From Actinoplanes siamensis (lineage in GTDB: Bacteria; Actinomycetota; Actinomycetes; Mycobacteriales; Micromonosporaceae): DNA of 64,000 bases. Below are positions 15,463 to 25,128 of the stretch, one piece after another. The stretch's first letter is position 1, and each line of letters starts with the position of its first letter. Position numbers and translations under genes: made by a program. Below the pieces are notes generated by a model. That model made no database searches, was not told where the DNA came from, and saw only the letters and a list, made by a program, of their open reading frames with translations. The stretch spans positions 62,001-126,000 of the forward strand of contig NZ_BOMW01000006.1 in NCBI RefSeq assembly GCF_016862395.1. The letters run 5' to 3'.

Positions 15463-16661
15463 CAGGCTCCTTCAGCCACAGTCGCGATCGTCCGCTGCGC
15501 CTGAGCACGAGCCCAGGCCTCTGCGGCCAGCACGTCATCGACGGTACCCGGCTCCGCGAAATCGGGAGCCGACGCGAGCACCCGCTCCAGGGTCTCGACG
15601 ATGCCCAAGAAAGGTAGCCGACCCGCCACGAAAGCGGCCACACACTCCTCGTTGGCCGCGTTGAGGATCGCCGGGCGGCAGCGCCCGGCCCGGCCGGCCT
15701 CCTTGGCCAGCTCGACCGCGGGGAACGCCCGGTTGTCGAGCGGCCGGAACTCCCAGTTGTGCGCCATGGTCCAGTCCACCGCCGCGGCGGCCCGGGGCAC
15801 CCGCTCCGGCCAGGCCAGGGCCAGCGCGATCGGCAGCCGCATGTCCGGCGGGCTGGCCTGGGCCAGCGTCGAGCCGTCGGTGAACTCGACCATCGAGTGG
15901 ATCACCGACTGCGGATGGACCGTCACCTCGATGTCCTCGTACGGCACGCCGAACAGCTCGTGCGCCTCGATCACCTCGAGCGCCTTGTTCACCATGGTCG
16001 CCGTGTTGATCGTGACCACCGGGCCCATGTCCCAGGTCGGGTGCTTGAGCGCGTCCTCCGGCGTGACGTTCGTCAACTCCTCGCGGCGCCGCCCGCGGAA
16101 CGCCCCGCCGCTGGCCGTCAGCACCAGCCGGCGCACCTCGCCGGCCCGGCCGCCACGCAGGCACTGGGCCAGCGCGGAGTGCTCGGAGTCGACCGGGACG
16201 ATCTGGTCCTCCTTGGCGATCCGCCGGACCAGCGGGCCCCCGGCGACCAGCGACTCCTTGTTGGCCAGGGCCAGCGTCCGGCCCTCCTGCAGGGCGGCCA
16301 GCGTGGGCCCGAGCCCGAGGCTGCCGACCACGCCGTTGAGCACCACGTCACACGGCTGGCGGGCCAGCTCGGTCATCGCGTCCGGCCCGGCCACGATCCT
16401 GGGAAGCTTGAAGTCACCTGACGACCAGCCGCGCTTCTGCGCCTGCGCGTAAAAGGCCAATTGCAGGTCCTGTACGGCGGAGGCCGCCGCGACGCCGACC
16501 GCGTCCACCCGCAGTTCCAGCGCCTGGGCGGCGAGCAACTCCACGTTGCCGCCACCCGCGCCGAGCGCGACCACCCGGAACCGCTCCGGATTGCGGCGCA
16601 CGATGTCGATGGCCTGGGTGCCGATGGATCCGGTGGAACCGAGCAGGACGAGGTCTCGCAT
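15462..16661 (-). CDS. dxr: 1-deoxy-D-xylulose 5-phosphate reductoisomerase
   Basis: 399 residues from [14 protein letters not shown] (ATG 16659-16661). An in-frame ATG at 16670 would add MGG, but a GGGAAG sequence sits directly against it and better spaces the inner start. The NADPH-binding GSTGSIG, the metal/substrate loop [10 protein letters not shown] and [17 protein letters not shown] and [12 protein letters not shown] are all present. It catalyses DXP to MEP, the committed step of the MEP pathway, and is cotranscribed with rseP and ispG. Confidence 0.97.
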   Translation of the reverse strand: MRDLVLLGSTGSIGTQAIDIVRRNPERFRVVALGAGGGNVELLAAQALELRVDAVGVAAASAVQDLQLAFYAQAQKRGWSSGDFKLPRIVAGPDAMTELARQPCDVVLNGVVGSLGLGPTLAALQEGRTLALANKESLVAGGPLVRRIAKEDQIVPVDSEHSALAQCLRGGRAGEVRRLVLTASGGAFRGRRREELTNVTPEDALKHPTWDMGPVVTINTATMVNKALEVIEAHELFGVPYEDIEVTVHPQSVIHSMVEFTDGSTLAQASPPDMRLPIALALAWPERVPRAAAAVDWTMAHNWEFRPLDNRAFPAVELAKEAGRAGRCRPAILNAANEECVAAFVAGRLPFLGIVETLERVLASAPDFAEPGTVDDVLAAEAWARAQAQRTIATVAEGA

Positions 16662-16699
16662 GCCGCCCATCTTCCCGGACGCCGTCCCACCGCTCGCGC

Positions 16700-16804
16700 T
16701 CAGTCCTCCCCGCCGAGCGGATCCACCGGATCGACGGCGAAGGGGAAGGGCTCCAACGGGGAGGCGTCGTGCCCTGACCGGCCCGCCGCGCGGGCCCGAT
16801 TCAC
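16700..16804 (-). CDS. Possible 34-residue small protein upstream of dxr
   Basis: From GTG 16802-16804 the frame reads [20 protein letters not shown] and [14 protein letters not shown] before a stop, 30-40 bp upstream of dxr. Third positions are almost all G/C and the acidic, proline-containing C-terminus is not random-looking. AGGAGG lies directly against the GTG, which is tight. Function is unknown, and it could be a leader of dxr or a chance frame. Confidence 0.3.
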   Translation of the reverse strand: MNRARAAGRSGHDASPLEPFPFAVDPVDPLGGED

Positions 16805-16807
16805 CCT

Positions 16808-16839
16808 CCTGTGGACAACCGGGCTGGACTGGGTAGTTC
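16808..16839 (+). promoter_or_regulatory. Near-leaderless promoter of the YihY-like gene overlapping a DnaA-box-like site
   Basis: TGGACA (16812-16817) and TAGTTC (16834-16839) at 16-bp spacing place the start of transcription within a few bases of the ATG at 16847. TGTGGACAA (16810-16818) is the complement of TTGTCCACA, the actinobacterial form of the DnaA box. The 17-mer at 16808-16824 recurs exactly at 38307-38323. Confidence 0.4.
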
Positions 16840-16846
16840 ACAGCCC

Positions 16847-17686
16847 ATGAAGATCAGGGCGTTGCTCGGGCCGCTGCGTGGACGGGATCTCGCGTTGCAC
16901 GCGGCGGCGGTGACGTTCTACAGCGGGATCGCTGTGGTGCCGGTCGCGCTGCTGGCGATCTGGCTGACCGGGCTGGTGGCCGGCGCGGACCGGGTACGGC
17001 GGCTGACCGGCCGTACCATCGCGGCTCTTCCGGACCAGATCGGCGCGCCCCGCGCGCTGGCCGCGCTGATCGACGCCGGCCTGCACCTCACCCCGCTGCT
17101 GGCGCTGGCCAGCCTGCTGCCGGCCACCCTCTACGGGGAGGGGCTGCGCCGGGCGTTCGTGTCGATCTACAAGACCAGCGGCGAGTCGCTGGTCGGCTGG
17201 CGTGGCCGGGTGCTCTGGCTGCCCCTGCTGGCCGCCGCCCCGGCGCTGCTGCTCTCGCTGTTCCTGGCGCTGCCCACCACCAGCTCGCTCTGGATCCGCG
17301 GCGGCTGGTGGTCGGTGCTCGGCGTGGTCCTGTCCTTCCTGGCCGCCTGGCTGGTCCTCACGCCCGTGGTGATCTGGGTCTTCCGCTACGTCGCGCCGGG
17401 CCGCCCGCCCTGGCTGCCGACGGTCTTGATCGGGTCGTTCACAGCCGCCAACCTCTCCGGCTTCCTGCACGGTTTCGTGCTGTTCTGCTCGCTGCCGCTG
17501 AACCTGGGCGCGCCGTTCGGCGGATTCGACCAGATCGGCGGAACGGTCGCGGTCGGCCTCTGGCTCTATCTGTTCCACACGATCGTTCTTGTCGGGTTCG
17601 CGGCAACCCATGCCGTCAAGCCGCGGTTGTCGGGCGAACCGTCGAGGGCGGACGAGGCCGGCGCAAGGTACCGTCGCTCGGCATGA
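16847..17686 (+). CDS. YihY/BrkB-family membrane protein
   Basis: 279 residues with six predicted membrane helices. [20 protein letters not shown] near the N-terminus matches the A-x3-(F/Y)-Y-x3-A/S-hallmark of YihY/BrkB (formerly mis-called RNase BN), and [19 protein letters not shown] fits the later helices. Function of the family is unresolved, with proposals including transport or envelope integrity. Overlaps the next gene by 4 bp (ATGA). Confidence 0.85.
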   Translation: MKIRALLGPLRGRDLALHAAAVTFYSGIAVVPVALLAIWLTGLVAGADRVRRLTGRTIAALPDQIGAPRALAALIDAGLHLTPLLALASLLPATLYGEGLRRAFVSIYKTSGESLVGWRGRVLWLPLLAAAPALLLSLFLALPTTSSLWIRGGWWSVLGVVLSFLAAWLVLTPVVIWVFRYVAPGRPPWLPTVLIGSFTAANLSGFLHGFVLFCSLPLNLGAPFGGFDQIGGTVAVGLWLYLFHTIVLVGFAATHAVKPRLSGEPSRADEAGARYRRSA

Positions 17687-19257
17687 CCCCCATTCCCGAC
17701 CGCGCCGACGTGGTGATCATCGGAGCCGGTCACAACGGCCTGGTCTCCGCGATCCTGCTGGCCCGCGCCGGGCTCGACGTCGTCGTGCTCGAGGCGGCCG
17801 GGGTGCTCGGCGGTGCCACCCGCACCGAGCACCCGTTCGCCAAAGTGCCCGGGCTCGGCCAGTCCACCGGTTCGTACCTGCTCGGCCTGATGCCGCCGGA
17901 ACTGCTGCGGACCCTCGACGTCGACATCCCGGTGCTGCGCCGTGACCCGCACTACTTCCTGCCCACCCCCGGCCCGGCCGGCTCGCCGTACCTGTTGTTC
18001 GGCCGGGACCGCCAGGCCACCCGGCAGCAGCTGGAGACGTTCTTCTCGCCCCGCGACGCGGCCGCCGACGAGGCCCTCGCCGTGGAGATCGGCGCGCTGC
18101 GCGCCGATCTGGCGCCGTCCTGGCTCCACGAGCCCGGCTCGGTGGAGCAGATCGCCGACCGTTACGTCCGCCCACAGCTGCAGAGCACGTTCCTCGATCT
18201 CGTGCGCGGTTCGGTAGCCGACTACCTCGCCCGGTTCGGCTTCAAGAGCGAACTGCTGACCAGCATGTACGCGGTGACCGACGGCCTCTCCGGGTTGACC
18301 GCGGGCCCCGACGACCCGGGCACCGGGCACAACTTCCTGGTGCACAACATGTGCCGGCTGCCCGGCGCCGACGGCACCTGGCTGATCGCCGAGGGCGGCA
18401 TGGGCACGGTGTCGCGTACCTTCGCCGGCGCCGCCCGGGCGGCCGGAGCGCGGCTGTTCACCGACGCCCGGGTGTCCGCGGTGACCGTGGACGGGGGCGC
18501 GGCCAGCGGTGTGGTGCTCGCCGACGGCCGGGCGGTCGGCGCCCGGGTGGTGCTCGGCAGCTGCGATCCGTACCAGCTGATGTCCCTGGTCCCGGAGGGT
18601 GTGCTGCCGGCCGAGCTGACCGAGCGGATGGCCGCGGTGCGCAAGCCCGGCACCACGCTCAAGGTCAACCTGGCGCTGCGTGGGCTGCCGGCGTTCAGCT
18701 GCCTGCCGGAGGGCGCGCCGTCCCCGTTCGGCTCGACGATCCACCTGCTGCCCGGCGCGGGCGACTCGCCGATGGCCGCGCTGCGGGAGATGTGGGCGCG
18801 GGTGCAGGCCGGGCAGCTGCCGGCCGAGCCGACCATCGAGTGGTATCTGCACACCACGGTCGACCCGTCGCTGCGGGACGCCGAGGGGCATCACTCGTCC
18901 GCGTTGTTCGTGCAGTCGGTGCCGTTCGAGCCGGCGGGCTCGTCGTGGGAGGCGGAGCTCCCGGCGTACGTGGAGCGCCTCCTGGCGATCTGCGACCGCT
19001 ACGCCCCGGGGACCTCCGAGCTGGTCGCGGACGTGTTCCCGCTGACTCCCCCGGGCATCGAGCGGCACTTCGGGATCACCGGCGGTCACATCCACCACGT
19101 GGACAACACGGTCGCCTTCGACCGGCGCATGCCCTACTTCACCGGCGTCGACGGCCTCTACGCGGGCTCGGCGGGCACCCACCCCGCGGGAAGCGTGATC
19201 GGCGCCGCCGGCCACAACGCGGCCACCCGGATCCTCGAAGACCTCGGCCACCGCTGA
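17683..19257 (+). CDS. FAD-dependent NAD(P)-type oxidoreductase, CrtI/PYROXD2-like
   Basis: 524 residues. The N-terminal dinucleotide-binding motif VVIIGAGHNGLVSAILLARA plus VVVLEAAGVLGG is that of phytoene-desaturase-related flavoproteins. The C-terminal FAD closure reads GLYAGSAGTHPAGSVIGAAG. Length and the H-N-G variation in the first motif favour the PYROXD2-like branch over true phytoene desaturases. Substrate is unknown; no carotenoid genes are nearby. Translationally coupled to the upstream YihY-like gene. Confidence 0.85.
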   Translation: MTPIPDRADVVIIGAGHNGLVSAILLARAGLDVVVLEAAGVLGGATRTEHPFAKVPGLGQSTGSYLLGLMPPELLRTLDVDIPVLRRDPHYFLPTPGPAGSPYLLFGRDRQATRQQLETFFSPRDAAADEALAVEIGALRADLAPSWLHEPGSVEQIADRYVRPQLQSTFLDLVRGSVADYLARFGFKSELLTSMYAVTDGLSGLTAGPDDPGTGHNFLVHNMCRLPGADGTWLIAEGGMGTVSRTFAGAARAAGARLFTDARVSAVTVDGGAASGVVLADGRAVGARVVLGSCDPYQLMSLVPEGVLPAELTERMAAVRKPGTTLKVNLALRGLPAFSCLPEGAPSPFGSTIHLLPGAGDSPMAALREMWARVQAGQLPAEPTIEWYLHTTVDPSLRDAEGHHSSALFVQSVPFEPAGSSWEAELPAYVERLLAICDRYAPGTSELVADVFPLTPPGIERHFGITGGHIHHVDNTVAFDRRMPYFTGVDGLYAGSAGTHPAGSVIGAAGHNAATRILEDLGHR

Positions 19258-19625
19258 ACCGCGCCCCGGCCCCGGCACCTCCCGCCGGGGCCGCCCGTCC
19301 CGCGCGCTCGCGCCGGCCCGGCCCGTTCCCGCCCGCTCACCCGACCGCGACCTCGCCGGCCCGGCACGTTCCCACGCGCCCGCGCGACCTCGCAGGCCCG
19401 GCAGTCCCATCTCCGGTCCCGCGACTGCCGCCGCTCACGGTCCGGCTGGCGCTCAGGGGTCTCTCAACCGTCCCGGGACACCTCTCACAGCCAGCCGGAA
19501 TGCGAGCCGCGCGGCGCGGACGCGCGTCCCGCCGGCCTCGCGGACCGACCACCACGACCGGATGATCGCCGGGCGGTCCGGCGCCGGGACCCCGCCGCGG
19601 CCGGGCAGGTCCCGGCCCGTACCGG
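19258..19625. other. GC-rich intergenic region between convergent genes
   Basis: About 370 bp without a supported gene. It contains imperfect direct repeats around the phrase GCGACCTCGC(C/A)GGCCCGGCA (about 19346-19402) and a GTCCCGGGAC palindrome near 19471. Either could aid termination for the two converging genes; I see no clear U-tract hairpin. Confidence 0.4.
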
Positions 19626-21191
19626 CTAAGCGGTTTCGGTCCGGTGGGCCCTGATCTTGTGACCGACGCCGGTCAGGCAGCGGCCGCTGGGCAGGTCGAA
19701 CTTCCAACCGTGGAGCTGGCAGGTCAGCACGTTGCCGTCGAGAACGCCGAAGCGGGACAGGTCGGCCTTCAGGTGCGGGCAGCGACGCTGCACGGTCCAG
19801 TCGCCGAACTGGGTGTCCTCGGCGTCGACCGCCTTCTCGTGCTCGTCGTACCAGCCCTCCGCGTACTGCAGACGCTCCTCGGAGAGGCACTTGAAGAACG
19901 CGTAGACGAACTCGTTGTACTGCCCGATGCGGGCCGCCGAGAAGCGGCAGGACAGGAACAGCGAGTTGACCCAGTCGCCCTCGTCGATGTGGATCAGGTG
20001 CTCGATCAGGGCGCGACCGGTCTTGAACCGGTACCGCACCTTCTCGTCGGCATATGCCCGGACCTGCTTGCCGGGGAAGTCGACCACGATCGACTCGATG
20101 ACCTCGCCGTCCGGGCCGAACGAGTCGGTCAGGTCGAAGCGGACCGGGCCGCCGACCCCGTTCGCCAGGTAGATCGACTCCTCGAGCAGCGGCTCGATCC
20201 GCTTCTTCAGCTCGCCCAGCACGTCGATCTCCGGGTGCCGCCAGGACGCCTTCTCCGCGGCGATGATCGGGGCCTTGCGCTCCCGCATCTCCTCCAGGTG
20301 GGCGGCCTTGTTGGCGAAGAACTCCTCGACCGGCATCGGGTGCGTGGTGTGCTGCGTCCGGCCGCCGTCGGAGAGGACCGTCACACTGCCCGGGAGCTGC
20401 ACGACGGCGTTGGTGCCGCCGACCTTCGCGTACTCCGACAGGAAGACGGACTGGTCGGGGAAGATGTTCCCCTCGTCGCCGTGGATGTCGTTGAACTGCC
20501 AGAGCGAGTCGTCGAGAAAGCACGGCGGGCCGGCGATCGGGAAGACGAAGTCCGCCTTCAGGTCGTCGATGTAGCGCCAGGTGCGGTCGAACTGCCGCTC
20601 CCGCTTCTGCTTGCCGAACGCGGTCTTCGCGTTCTCCGGCAGCTCGTAGACCATCGGGTACCAGATGGCGCCGGAGAACTGCAGCATGTGGGCGTGCACG
20701 TGGCCCAGCTCGTTGAAGCGGGTCAGGTCGGCGGGCCGGGCGTCGTTCTGGTTGAGAACCCGGATGCCGTCGTACTCCACCCAGAGCGAGGAGTCACCGA
20801 TCGGGCCGTCGGTGGGGCTGATCAGCGCCTGGATCATCACCTTGAGGCCGCCGTCGAGCTCGTGCACCTCGTCCGACCTGGTCCGCAGGAAGCTGGTGAA
20901 GCCCAGCTCACGCAGCTCGTCCTCGAGCTGGCTGGTCGGGTACTCCGGGAGGAGGACGGTGGCCTTCTTGTTGATGAACCGCTTCAGGTGCTCCGCGTCG
21001 AAGTGGTCCCGGTGCAGGTGCGAGACGTACAGATAGTCGACGTCGCCGAGGGTCTCCCAATCAAGCTGGGAGTTGTCCGGGAACGGGAACCAGGAGGCGA
21101 AGTACGCCGGGTTCACCCACGGATCGCACAGAATGCTGCCCGCGGCCGTGTCGATCCGCATGCTCGCATGGCCGGTGCCCGTGATCCGCAC
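19626..21191 (-). CDS. Metallo-beta-lactamase fold protein with C-terminal Rieske [2Fe-2S] domain
   Basis: 521 residues from GTG 21189-21191 (RBS GGAG, 10 nt). The N-terminal MBL domain carries SHLHRDHFD (H58, H60, D62, H63) like UlaG/CMAH-type hydrolases. The C-terminal Rieske domain has C471-P-H473 and C491-x2-H494. The middle region (about 280-460) is helical and unassigned. The pairing recalls CMP-N-acetylneuraminate hydroxylase, where the Rieske part is N-terminal; here the order is reversed. Likely an iron-sulfur oxygenase or reductase; the substrate is unknown. Confidence 0.85.
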   Translation of the reverse strand: MRITGTGHASMRIDTAAGSILCDPWVNPAYFASWFPFPDNSQLDWETLGDVDYLYVSHLHRDHFDAEHLKRFINKKATVLLPEYPTSQLEDELRELGFTSFLRTRSDEVHELDGGLKVMIQALISPTDGPIGDSSLWVEYDGIRVLNQNDARPADLTRFNELGHVHAHMLQFSGAIWYPMVYELPENAKTAFGKQKRERQFDRTWRYIDDLKADFVFPIAGPPCFLDDSLWQFNDIHGDEGNIFPDQSVFLSEYAKVGGTNAVVQLPGSVTVLSDGGRTQHTTHPMPVEEFFANKAAHLEEMRERKAPIIAAEKASWRHPEIDVLGELKKRIEPLLEESIYLANGVGGPVRFDLTDSFGPDGEVIESIVVDFPGKQVRAYADEKVRYRFKTGRALIEHLIHIDEGDWVNSLFLSCRFSAARIGQYNEFVYAFFKCLSEERLQYAEGWYDEHEKAVDAEDTQFGDWTVQRRCPHLKADLSRFGVLDGNVLTCQLHGWKFDLPSGRCLTGVGHKIRAHRTETA

Positions 21192-21295
21192 TTGATCGCT
21201 CCTCTGCTTCGGGCCGTGGTGACCGCATCGCTTTTCTGACCGCATCGAAAGTACAGCCGGGTTGCCGGGTTCCGCCCATCGGCCCCGTGACAGAC

Positions 21296-21304
21296 TGTGG
21301 ATAA
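21296..21304. promoter_or_regulatory. Consensus DnaA box
   Basis: TGTGGATAA is the exact complement of TTATCCACA. It lies in the divergent promoter region between the MBL-Rieske gene and the DUF2631-like gene, so DnaA could modulate either. Exact 9-mers of this kind are rare at this GC content. Confidence 0.45.
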
Positions 21305-21333
21305 CGCTCAGATCATCGACGAGGAGGACCGAC

Positions 21334-21570
21334 GTGTCGGCGTTGGAGGAACACGAGGACGTCTACGCTCCGGACCAGCTGAAGCCGACCAACCGCCGGC
21401 GCGCCCAGCGGGGCGCGATCATCTCGGCAGTGGTCCTGCTGATGTTCTTCTGGGGCAACCAGGAGGGCAACACCGAGAAGGTGTGGCTCGTCGTGATCGC
21501 GGCCTTGCTGGTCGCCGCCGTGATCGGCGACATCGTGCTGCGCAAGGCCGGCCTGCGGCCGAACGACTGA
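21334..21570 (+). CDS. Small two-helix membrane protein, DUF2631-like
   Basis: 78 residues from GTG 21334, with a good RBS (GAGGAGGACC). An acidic N-terminus (SALEEHEDVY) and a basic patch (NRRRAQRG) precede two membrane helices (about 28-40 and 48-68) linked by GNQEGNTEKVW. That linker resembles the GNHxGHVExW signature of mycobacterial DUF2631 proteins, which are often found near dxr. Function unknown. Confidence 0.7.
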   Translation: MSALEEHEDVYAPDQLKPTNRRRAQRGAIISAVVLLMFFWGNQEGNTEKVWLVVIAALLVAAVIGDIVLRKAGLRPND

Positions 21571-21583
21571 CCCGCGTGCACCA

Positions 21584-21616
21584 CGAGTAGGGCCCGCCAG
21601 GAGCGGGCCCTACTCG
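21584..21616. terminator. Bidirectional intrinsic terminator
   Basis: Perfect 14-bp stem (CGAGTAGGGCCCGC at 21584-21597 with 21603-21616), 5-nt loop, followed by TTTC on the plus strand. It separates the convergent DUF2631-like and DivIVA-domain genes. Confidence 0.85.
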
Positions 21617-21625
21617 TTTCGTCCT

Positions 21626-22891
21626 CTAGCGGCGGCCGCGCAGCAGGATGTCCTTCACCTCGCGCAGGGCCGCGTCCACCTCGGCCTCGAAGTAACCGTT
21701 CGGGACCAGGCCGAACTGCAGCATGTCCAGCTCGTTCTCGTTCACCGGCATGGGGCCGCGACCGGTCATCGCCTGCAGGATGCCCTCGAACAGCCGGTCC
21801 ACCTGCATCGGGTCGTAACCGCTGCCGAAGCGGCGCGGCTGGAACGTGCGGCGCAGCTGGTCGACGCGGTACAGCTCGCCGCCCGGCTCGCCGATCGGCG
21901 GGCCCAGGTGCGACTGCTGCGGCTGACCGTAACCACCGGGCGGGCCGCTCATCGGGGCGCCCGGCATCGGCGAGCCCGGCATCCCGGCCGGCGGCTGCTG
22001 CTGCATCGGGTTGCCCATCGGCGCGGGCGGCATCGGCGGGCCGCCGTAACCGCCGCGCGGGTCCCGGTCAGGCATCCGGATCTCGGCGGTCATGTCGGCG
22101 CGGCCGTGCCGGCCCGGTTCGAACCCGTTGTACGTCGTCGGCTCGTCGTAGCCGCCCTGGTCGTAGCCCGGCGGGGGCTGCGGCGCGTTGCGCTGCGGGA
22201 GCTGCGGCTGGCCACCGTACGTCGTGGGCTCGTCGTAACGGCCGCCGCCATACGGGTCCGGCTGCGGCATCTGCGGGCGCTGCGGCGTCTGCGGCGGCAT
22301 CATCCGGTCGTCCCGGATCGGGGCCGGGATCCGCTCGGTCTGCGCCATGCTCGGATTGCTCATCCCCTGATTGCCGAACTGCTGCTGGCCGGGGTTGCCG
22401 AACTGCGGGCCGGGCGGCTGCATGCCCGGCTGCGACGGGCCGGGCTGCTGCGGGCCGCCCATGCCCATGCCGGCGCCGGCCATCCCGTTGCGGGGCATGC
22501 CCCCCGGACCACCGGAGAGCGCCGGCGGGCCGCTGGGCTGGTTGATCGCGCCGGAGCGCTCGATCGAGCCACGGTCGATGGCGCCGGAACGGTCGGCCGA
22601 CAGGCCACCGCGCATCGAGTCGCGCATCGAGTCGACCGGGCGGCCGCCGCGCTCCTCGAACTCGGCGAGCTGTCGCTCCACCCGGTCGAGGTGCAGGTCG
22701 ACCTGCCACTCGTCGTAGCCGCCGAAACGCACCCGGAAGACGACGTCGTGCACCTCCTGGGCGGCGACCGGAGGGCCGACCTGCTCACCGGCGAGGGTCG
22801 CCTCGACCCGGTCCAGGAAGGCGTCGACCTCGTCGACCTTGTAGCCCCGGCGCAGTGCGCGCCGCCGGAAACGCTGTCCCTGACTCGTCAC
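21626..22891 (-). CDS. DivIVA-domain protein with three DivIVA-like motifs and a Gly/Pro/Met/Gln-rich linker
   Basis: 421 residues from GTG 22889-22891 (VTSQGQRFRRR), RBS GGGAG. A DivIVA N-terminal-like motif, RRALRRGYKVDEVDAFLDRV, is near residues 8-30. A second copy, FRVRFGGYDEWQVDLHLDRV, follows at about 52-75, and a third, FQPRRFGSGYDPMQVDRLF, near 345-365. Between copies two and three lies a disordered region of about 250 residues rich in G, P, M, Q with YDEPTTY repeats. Likely a cytoplasmic scaffold or polar-growth/division protein; the partner is unknown. Confidence 0.8.
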   Translation of the reverse strand: MTSQGQRFRRRALRRGYKVDEVDAFLDRVEATLAGEQVGPPVAAQEVHDVVFRVRFGGYDEWQVDLHLDRVERQLAEFEERGGRPVDSMRDSMRGGLSADRSGAIDRGSIERSGAINQPSGPPALSGGPGGMPRNGMAGAGMGMGGPQQPGPSQPGMQPPGPQFGNPGQQQFGNQGMSNPSMAQTERIPAPIRDDRMMPPQTPQRPQMPQPDPYGGGRYDEPTTYGGQPQLPQRNAPQPPPGYDQGGYDEPTTYNGFEPGRHGRADMTAEIRMPDRDPRGGYGGPPMPPAPMGNPMQQQPPAGMPGSPMPGAPMSGPPGGYGQPQQSHLGPPIGEPGGELYRVDQLRRTFQPRRFGSGYDPMQVDRLFEGILQAMTGRGPMPVNENELDMLQFGLVPNGYFEAEVDAALREVKDILLRGRR

Positions 22892-22928
22892 AACGTCTCC
22901 CACTCCGCTCGCTGGGACCTGAGCCCAG

Positions 22929-24107
22929 TCACTGTGCCACCTCCGCGTCGGCTGCGACGGCTCCCGCGCCTGCCTGCGTCAGCTCGCCCGCGGCCAGCTG
23001 GCCACAGGCACCGTCGATCTCGCGGCCCCGGGTGTCGCGGACCGTGGTCGCGACGCCGGCCTCCCGCAGCCGCCGGACGAACTCCCGCTCGACCGGTTTC
23101 GGGCTGGCATCCCACTTGCTGCCCGGGGTCGGGTTCAGCGGGATGAGATTCACATGGGCCAGCTTGCCGTGCAGTAGGCGGCCAAGCAGGTCGGCACGCC
23201 AGGGCTGATCGTTTACGTCCCTGATCAGGGCGTATTCGATGGAGACCCGACGGCCGGTCTGCGCCGCGTAGTCGAACGCGGCATCGAGCACCTCGGCCAC
23301 CTTCCAACGCTGGTTGACGGGCACAAGCTCATCGCGCAGATCATCATCGGGGGCATGCAGTGACAACGCAAGAGTCACGGAGAGCTGTTCGGCGATCAAC
23401 CGGCGCATTGCGGGCACCAAACCCACCGTGGACACCGTGATGTGCCGTTGTGAAAGCCCGAGGCCCTCCGGAGCGGGGGCGATGAGGCGCCGAACGGCCT
23501 CGATCACCCGCGGATAGTTGGCCAGGGGCTCACCCATCCCCATGAAGACCACCCGGGAGAGCCGCGGCGGTGAACCGGTCACCGCGCCGGAGGCGGCCAC
23601 CCCGGCGAGGTAGACCACCTGATCGACGATTTCGGCGACCGAGAGGTTGCGGGTCAGGCCCTGTTGGCCGGTCGCGCAGAACGGGCAGGCCATCCCGCAC
23701 CCCGCCTGGCTCGAAACGCAGGCGGTGATCCGGTCGGGGTAGCCCATCAGCACGCTCTCCACCAGCGCGCCGTCGTGCAGCCGCCACAGCGTCTTGCGGG
23801 TGGCCCCGTCGTCGCAGGCCTGCTCGCGGATCGGGGTCAGCAGCGTGGGCAGCAGCTCGGTGGTGAGCTTGTCGCGGGTGGCCGACGGCAGGTCGGTCAT
23901 CTCCGCGGCGTCACGCACCAGGCGGCCGAAGTAGTGGGTGGAGAGCTGCTTGGCCCGGAAGGCCGGCTCGCCCAGGCCCGCCACGGCCGCCTTGCGCCCG
24001 GCGAGGTCCAGGTCGGCGAGGTGGCGCGGGGGCATGCTGGGACGGCGGCGGGTCGACACCGCGTCGGGCTGGTCGGGACTGATCGGGATGACCGGAAGAA
24101 TCGTCAT
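22929..24107 (-). CDS. rlmN: 23S rRNA (adenine-2503-C2)/tRNA-A37 methyltransferase
   Basis: 392 residues. The radical-SAM cluster motif CGMACPFC supplies C137, C141 and C144, and the substrate-methylating cysteine is in [10 protein letters not shown] near the C-terminus. [19 protein letters not shown] and [18 protein letters not shown] are family-diagnostic. It introduces m2A2503 in 23S rRNA and m2A37 in some tRNAs. It lies just downstream of cdsA in the conserved leftward rpsB-tsf-pyrH-frr-cdsA-rlmN gene group. Confidence 0.96.
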   Translation of the reverse strand: MTILPVIPISPDQPDAVSTRRRPSMPPRHLADLDLAGRKAAVAGLGEPAFRAKQLSTHYFGRLVRDAAEMTDLPSATRDKLTTELLPTLLTPIREQACDDGATRKTLWRLHDGALVESVLMGYPDRITACVSSQAGCGMACPFCATGQQGLTRNLSVAEIVDQVVYLAGVAASGAVTGSPPRLSRVVFMGMGEPLANYPRVIEAVRRLIAPAPEGLGLSQRHITVSTVGLVPAMRRLIAEQLSVTLALSLHAPDDDLRDELVPVNQRWKVAEVLDAAFDYAAQTGRRVSIEYALIRDVNDQPWRADLLGRLLHGKLAHVNLIPLNPTPGSKWDASPKPVEREFVRRLREAGVATTVRDTRGREIDGACGQLAAGELTQAGAGAVAADAEVAQ

Positions 24108-24150
24108 GGCGTATCCAGTCTCCCACGCTTCACCGGCAGGTCGGCCATGG

Positions 24151-25128
24151 CTAGTTCGGTGCGATGATCGCGAAGAGCAGGTAGGCGGTGGGAACCGCGA
24201 AGAGGATGGAGTCCAGCCGATCCATCAGACCGCCATGGCCGGGCAGCAGGTTGCTCATGTCCTTGACGCCGAGGTCGCGCTTGAGCATCGACTCGGCCAG
24301 GTCGCCGAGAACCGCGACCACCGAGATCACGGCGCCGAACAGCAGGCCGTAGTAGACCGGGATCTCCATCAGGAAGAACAGCAGGGCGCCACTGCCGATC
24401 GCGGCCGCGGTGACCGAGCCGGCGAAGCCCTCCCAGGACTTCTTCGGGCTGATCCGCGGGGCCATCGGGTGCTTGCCGAGGAATACGCCGGCGGCGTAAC
24501 CGCCGGTGTCCGACAACACGACGGCGACCACCGTGGCGAGCACCCGCCACTGGCCGTCGTCCGGGCGCACCAGCATCGCGGCGAAGCTGAGCAGGAACGG
24601 CACGTACACCGAGATCAGGGTGATGGCGGTGAAGTCGCGGCGGACCGCCCGCGTGCCGTCGGCGAGACGCCAGAGCGCGGCCGCGCCGATCGTGGCGAGC
24701 AGGCCGAGGGTGAGCGCGTCGGCGCCTTCGTACCAGGCCAGGCCGGTCATCACCGCGGTGCCCGCGATCAGCGGGATGAGCGGCGGGCGGGCCCCGGTCA
24801 CGGACAGGGCGCGGGCGGTCTCCCAGACGCCGACTCCGGCGGCCACCACCACCACGCCGAGCAGGGCCGGCGGCCAGACCAGCAGCGCGGCCAGCACGAC
24901 CAGGCCCAGGCTGAGCCCGACCGCGATGGCGGCGGGCAGGTTGCGGCCGGCGCGGCTCTTGCCCTGCTCCGGGCTGCGGCCACGGCCGGCGCGGCGCCTG
25001 CCGGGGCCGCGCCGGGCCGGCTCGGAAGGCGGCGCCTGCTCGTCCGCGTGCCAGGCGCGGTTCGGGTACGCCGGCACGCTCGTGTCGTCGCCGGAGGTCT
25101 GCCCGGCACGCGGATCGAGGTAGGACAT
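24151..25128 (-). CDS. cdsA: Phosphatidate cytidylyltransferase (CDP-diglyceride synthase)
   Basis: 325 residues. A disordered charged N-terminus (1-65) precedes eight predicted membrane helices. Active-site features are [19 protein letters not shown], the [12 protein letters not shown] motif and the C-terminal signature [19 protein letters not shown]. It makes CDP-diacylglycerol for phospholipid synthesis at the membrane. Start shares one base with the frr stop (TGATG). Confidence 0.96.
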   Translation of the reverse strand: MSYLDPRAGQTSGDDTSVPAYPNRAWHADEQAPPSEPARRGPGRRRAGRGRSPEQGKSRAGRNLPAAIAVGLSLGLVVLAALLVWPPALLGVVVVAAGVGVWETARALSVTGARPPLIPLIAGTAVMTGLAWYEGADALTLGLLATIGAAALWRLADGTRAVRRDFTAITLISVYVPFLLSFAAMLVRPDDGQWRVLATVVAVVLSDTGGYAAGVFLGKHPMAPRISPKKSWEGFAGSVTAAAIGSGALLFFLMEIPVYYGLLFGAVISVVAVLGDLAESMLKRDLGVKDMSNLLPGHGGLMDRLDSILFAVPTAYLLFAIIAPN

